Below the pieces are notes generated by a model. It was not told the DNA's origin. It saw nothing but the letters and a program-made list of their open reading frames with translations, and ran no database searches. Shown piece after piece: positions 4,627 through 7,068 of a DNA stretch of 7,068 bases; positions within the stretch are counted from its first letter, which is position 1; every line of letters starts with the position of its first letter. The translations under genes were made by a program, and so were the position numbers. The stretch comes from an uncultured Clostridiaceae bacterium (GTDB lineage Bacteria; Bacillota; Clostridia; Lachnospirales; Lachnospiraceae), in NCBI GenBank assembly GCA_949948825.1, contig CATLIJ010000132.1, positions 1-7,068 on the forward strand. Direction: 5' to 3'.

Positions 4627-6045
4627 TCAGTGTTTTTCCGGTCCGGTCAGGGGCAGGCGTCCCCGCAGGAAACGCTTTTTTAACTCTCCCCACCGGAACG
4701 GAATCAGCGGGTAAATATAGCTCTTTCCCGCAATGGTTTTGTTAAACACAATGGCAAGCAGAGAGACTGCCACTCCAACACCATACCCCCATACATTGAA
4801 AAGGGCAGTGAGAATCAAAATCAGCACACGCATGAATTTCAGCGCATATCCCAGCTCAAAACTGGACTGGCTGTAATTGGCCACAGTCACAAAAGCCATG
4901 TAAAGCATGGTTTCACTGTTAAACCAGCCGGACTTTACAGAATACTCTCCCAACACAATACCTGCAATCACACTTAAGGGGGTAGTAAGCATATTGGGAG
5001 TGTTAATAGCTGCCAGACGCAGTCCGTCAATGGCAAATTCCAGAATCAGAAGCTGATAAATCAAAGGAACATAGGATGGGTCCGCAAGCATGGTAAATTC
5101 CAGCCAGGGCGGAAGTATCTGCGGGTTCATCATCAAAAGCAGCCAGGTAGGGGTTAAAAGCAGGCATAGTATGGCTGTGACCATCCGGGAAAGCCGCAGG
5201 TAGGTTCCGGTAATAGGCGGGAAATAATAATCATCAGCTTCCTCAATAATGTCAAATACTGAGGATGGAAGAATCATGGCAGCAGGAGAATTGTCCACCA
5301 GAATCACAATATTTCCTTCCAGAATACAGGCCGCCGCTGTATCCGGCCGTTCAGAAAACTTAAATTTGGGAAATGGATTATACCATTTATGGGGATAAAG
5401 ACACTCTGCAAGGCTTTCCTGATTCATGGTGAGAGCATCCACCTTTAAACCCTGAATCTGCTGCTTGATTTTCTTCAGCAGATCTTCGTCCTGTCTTCCA
5501 TCCATGTAACAGATGGCAATATCTGTATGGGAGCTTTCCCCGGCTGCCATAATCTCCATGGTAAGTCTGGGGTCCCGGATTCTCCGGCGGATTAATGCTG
5601 TGTTAAAAATCAAGGTCTCTACAAATCCGTCTCTGGAGCCCCGCATTACCTTATCCTTCTCCGGCTCTCCTACGCCTCTGGCCGGATAAGTGCGGCAGTC
5701 AATGGTCATACATACTTCAAATCCATCGATAAACAGGCAGGAGATGCCGGTCAGAAGCTGGACCAGCATGTCCTCCTCCTTTTTTACCAGACCAATTTCC
5801 CCATAAGGCAGATACTTCTTGGAAAAACCGTAAGCCTCCTGGGGCATGTCCTCCTCTTTGATCGCCCACCAGGACTGCATCATTTTCAGCAGAACTTCAT
5901 CCTTTGTAAATCCATCCACAAAGAACAGAGCTGCTTTTTTTCCTGCAATCTCAAACGTCCGATATACAATGTCAAAATTTTTATCCGTCTGCAGAACCTG
6001 CTTTAAACGCTCTACATTTTCCGACAGAGATTTTGAAAATTCCAT
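4627..6045 (-). CDS. spoVAF: Spore germination protein SpoVAF (GerA A-subunit family)
   Basis: SpoVAF is a spore inner-membrane protein of the GerA A-subunit family that, in Bacillus subtilis, works with YqhR/FigP to enhance ion release in germination. The 472-residue protein has a soluble domain at about 1-280 and about five membrane segments between 285 and 435, then a basic tail. The segment RGSRDGFVETL with NTALIRRRIRDPRL (135-161) is the GerA-family signature. SERPDTAAA with ILEG and VDNSP (231-253) and the NPFP at 223-226 fit SpoVAF better than germinant-receptor A subunits. The start at 6045 has a GGAGGG ribosome binding site. On the minus strand GCACA (6087-6091) and CTGAATA (6062-6068), 18 nt apart, resemble a sigma-G promoter only weakly. 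No gerB/gerC partner or spoVA gene adjoins it, and I see no hairpin terminator after its stop. A GerA receptor subunit is the less likely alternative. Confidence 0.85.
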   Translation of the reverse strand: MEFSKSLSENVERLKQVLQTDKNFDIVYRTFEIAGKKAALFFVDGFTKDEVLLKMMQSWWAIKEEDMPQEAYGFSKKYLPYGEIGLVKKEEDMLVQLLTGISCLFIDGFEVCMTIDCRTYPARGVGEPEKDKVMRGSRDGFVETLIFNTALIRRRIRDPRLTMEIMAAGESSHTDIAICYMDGRQDEDLLKKIKQQIQGLKVDALTMNQESLAECLYPHKWYNPFPKFKFSERPDTAAACILEGNIVILVDNSPAAMILPSSVFDIIEEADDYYFPPITGTYLRLSRMVTAILCLLLTPTWLLLMMNPQILPPWLEFTMLADPSYVPLIYQLLILEFAIDGLRLAAINTPNMLTTPLSVIAGIVLGEYSVKSGWFNSETMLYMAFVTVANYSQSSFELGYALKFMRVLILILTALFNVWGYGVGVAVSLLAIVFNKTIAGKSYIYPLIPFRWGELKKRFLRGRLPLTGPEKH

Positions 6046-6150
6046 GTCGTTCCCTCCACGTTATTCAGTCTTTTCTAAATTCATTATGTGCGGTTTTTAG
6101 TAATTTATCCAAATTCCTGTTTCCCAGATTCCGTTATCCTTCGCGGTGCA

Positions 6151-6175
6151 GGGAAACGGATTATGCCGTTTTCCC
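6151..6175. repeat. Isolated inverted repeat between spoVAF and the GH5 gene
   Basis: GGGAAACGG (6151-6159) and CCGTTTTCCC (6166-6175) can form a 9-bp stem with one bulged T around a 6-nt loop. No U tract follows on either strand, so a terminator is unlikely. A partly matching TTTCCC and TCCGTT pair upstream (6120-6134) offers alternative pairing. Function unknown. The rest of 6046-6225 shows nothing further that I can support. Confidence 0.4.
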
Positions 6176-6225
6176 AAAAACAGCACAATTTAACAACGCG
6201 CCGCCCTGGCTAATTATATTTTTTT

Positions 6226-6245
6226 ATATTTTTGCACAAAAATAT
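6226..6245. promoter_or_regulatory. 20-bp palindromic operator candidate
   Basis: The half-sites ATATTTTTG (6226-6234) and CAAAAATAT (6237-6245) are perfect inverted copies around a 2-nt centre. The palindrome ends on the first base of the -35 box of the cellulase promoter, an ideal place for a dimeric activator or repressor. The binding protein is unknown, and AT-rich symmetry is partly expected in such sequence. Confidence 0.5.
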
Positions 6246-6273
6246 TGACTATCCTGAAGATAAATGGTATATT
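6245..6273 (+). promoter_or_regulatory. Sigma-A promoter of the GH5 gene
   Basis: TTGACT (6245-6250) and TATATT (6268-6273) are separated by exactly 17 nt, and TGG precedes the -10 (extended -10). This is one of the best promoter matches in the window. Transcription would start near 6280, giving a leader of about 175 nt before the ATG at 6456. Confidence 0.7.
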
Positions 6274-6288
6274 CTTCATTAGTAAGAA

Positions 6289-6374
6289 GCACACCGTGCC
6301 GATTACCTTTTGACCTTTGGTATGGGGATACCAGGCAAAGCTTATAATGTAACGGTTTTTGATCGTGACCGGAG
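6289..6374 (+). promoter_or_regulatory. Folded leader RNA upstream of an attenuator (riboswitch-like, class unknown)
   Basis: The leader has nested structure. GCAC/GTGC (6289-6299) is a small hairpin. Overlapping its last base, CCG-TTAC (6299-6306, bulged A6302) pairs with GTAACGG (6349-6355) to close a multi-base domain. Inside it TGGTAT (6318-6323) pairs with ATACCA (6328-6333), extended by CC (6314-6315) with GG (6334-6335), followed by unpaired GCAAAGC-like sequence. CGGT (6353-6356) can alternatively pair with ACCG (6368-6371), which would break the closing stem. An intrinsic terminator follows immediately. This is the layout of a transcription-attenuating riboswitch or RNA-binding-protein target. 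The conserved motifs of c-di-GMP-I/II, TPP, SAM, purine, lysine, cobalamin, T-box or BglG/LicT-type antiterminator sites are not convincingly present. Confidence 0.45.
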
Positions 6375-6412
6375 GGACTGCTTTCTATGGGGGAAAAGCA
6401 GTTCTTTCTTTT
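6375..6412 (+). terminator. Intrinsic terminator inside the 5' leader (attenuator)
   Basis: GGACTGCTTT (6375-6384) pairs with AAAGCAGTTC (6395-6404) over 10 bp including one G-U, with a 10-nt loop and a TTTCTTTT tract at 6405-6412. It lies between the promoter and the ribosome binding site of the GH5 gene and no gene ends before it, so it must act on the leader transcript. Confidence 0.75.
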
Positions 6413-6455
6413 CTGTCTGAAAATATTTTTAAATCACAGTTTAGGAGGGATTTCT

Positions 6456-7068
6456 ATGAAAAATCAAAAGCAACATTTTCTGTTCACCCTTGTCTTAGCT
6501 GTTTTGCTTCTGACAGCAAATGTTTTTACTGGTTTAAGTTCAATCGCTTTGGCTGACACGCCTGACACACCTGTTTCCACTCACGGGGCGCTTCGTGTGG
6601 AGGGCCCCAGCCTTGTGGACTGCCACGGGGAGAAATTTCAGCTGCGGGGCATGTCCACCCATGGAATCGCCTGGTTTCCTCAATACGTCAACCGGGATGC
6701 TTTCCGGACTCTTCGGGATGACTGGAATGCCAACTGTATTCGGCTTGCCTTGTACACAGAGGAATACAATGGTTACTGCAGCGGCGGAAATCAGGAGGAG
6801 TTAAAAGCCCTGGTTAAAAAAGGGGTGGATTACGCCACAGAGCTGGGAATGTATGTGATCATTGACTGGCATGTACTCAATGACCGGGACCCCAATGTAC
6901 ACAAGGAGGAGGCTCTGAAATTCTTTCAGGAAATGTCTTCACTGTATAAAAACCATGTAAATGTCTTATATGAAATCTGCAATGAGCCTAACTCCAATGC
7001 TGGCTGGGACCAGATCCGGGCCTATGCAAACGAAGTGATTCCAGTCATTCGGGCCAATGACCCGGATG
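6456..7068 (+). CDS. Secreted glycoside hydrolase family 5 endoglucanase, C-terminus beyond right edge
   Basis: The product is a probable beta-1,4-glucanase (cellulase) exported to attack plant beta-glucan. I translated 204 codons, open to the right edge. Residues 1-33 form a signal peptide: basic MKNQK start, hydrophobic core at about 8-26, and an ALA-D cleavage site after residue 33. The mature part begins like GH5 subfamily 2 enzymes, with FQLRGMSTHG at 61-70. Conserved active-site residues visible are H69, R96 (CIRLALY), H139 (DWH) and the acid/base E177 in the NEPN motif. The catalytic nucleophile lies beyond the window. W184 and the DQIRAYANEVIPVIR stretch also fit. AGGAGGG at 6443-6449, 6 nt before the ATG, fixes the start. 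Expression appears controlled by a palindrome, a sigma-A promoter and an attenuator in the leader. Any cellulose-binding module would be off the right edge. Confidence 0.92.
   Translation, partial: MKNQKQHFLFTLVLAVLLLTANVFTGLSSIALADTPDTPVSTHGALRVEGPSLVDCHGEKFQLRGMSTHGIAWFPQYVNRDAFRTLRDDWNANCIRLALYTEEYNGYCSGGNQEELKALVKKGVDYATELGMYVIIDWHVLNDRDPNVHKEEALKFFQEMSSLYKNHVNVLYEICNEPNSNAGWDQIRAYANEVIPVIRANDPD

Noticed and set aside
4286..4693. Minus-strand open frame of 135 codons overlapping the ansA end
   Set aside because: It is antisense to conserved asparaginase sequence and overlaps spoVAF; it has no independent support.
6310..6345. BglG/LicT-type antiterminator site, because CAGGCAAA resembles its 3' half
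   Set aside because: The 5' half GGATTGTTAC is missing and the element does not overlap the terminator stem as these sites must.
6289..6374. c-di-GMP-I (GEMM) riboswitch, because of the GGCAAAGC segment at 6334-6341
   Set aside because: The GGGCAAACC receptor strand, GACGCAAAGCC and the downstream GGTAGC-type element are not present in the required order, so the class label is not supported.
6359..6556. Plus-strand open frame of 65 codons across the cellulase leader
   Set aside because: It has no ribosome binding site and runs through the attenuator and into the signal-peptide region in a wrong frame; the GH5 frame at 6456 explains the region.

Overview
The window looks like chromosomal DNA from an endospore-forming, Gram-positive anaerobe of the class Clostridia, most likely a member of the Lachnospiraceae. 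The reasons are a SpoVAF-type spore protein, a DUF4250 protein, a PF06541 membrane protein, purine-rich Shine-Dalgarno sites (AGGAGG type) and intrinsic terminators. The family assignment is inference from gene content; no rRNA or other phylogenetic marker is present.

Layout. Positions 1-640 (minus) hold the N-terminal 213 codons of a PlsC acyltransferase that runs off the left edge. Positions 707-1150 (minus) encode a PF06541 membrane protein, separated from plsC by a strong hairpin terminator. The 548-base gap at 1151-1698 has no large gene but is densely organised. It holds a promoter, a structured leader, a 32-residue hydrophobic peptide with a strong ribosome binding site (1374-1472, plus), two hairpin terminators and a convergent minus-strand promoter. 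This is the layout of a type I toxin-antitoxin module with a 3'-overlapping antisense RNA. Positions 1699-3264 (minus) encode a two-HKD cardiolipin synthase. A 58-residue DUF4250 protein (3314-3490, minus) lies just upstream, probably in the same operon. Positions 3599-4609 (plus) encode a type I L-asparaginase. Positions 4627-6045 (minus) encode SpoVAF, standing alone outside any visible spoVA operon and facing ansA tail to tail. From 6226 to the right edge lies a regulated unit: a 20-bp palindrome abutting a good sigma-A promoter, a folded leader of about 175 nt ending in an intrinsic terminator, then a secreted GH5 endoglucanase cut by the right edge.

The genes do not form one pathway. PlsC and cardiolipin synthase both belong to membrane phospholipid synthesis, AnsA is nitrogen metabolism, SpoVAF acts in spore germination and the GH5 enzyme attacks extracellular beta-glucan. 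The two stretches most worth attention are the small TA-like module at about 1226-1617 and the attenuator-like leader before the cellulase at about 6226-6455. I cannot match either to a named RNA or toxin family from sequence alone.
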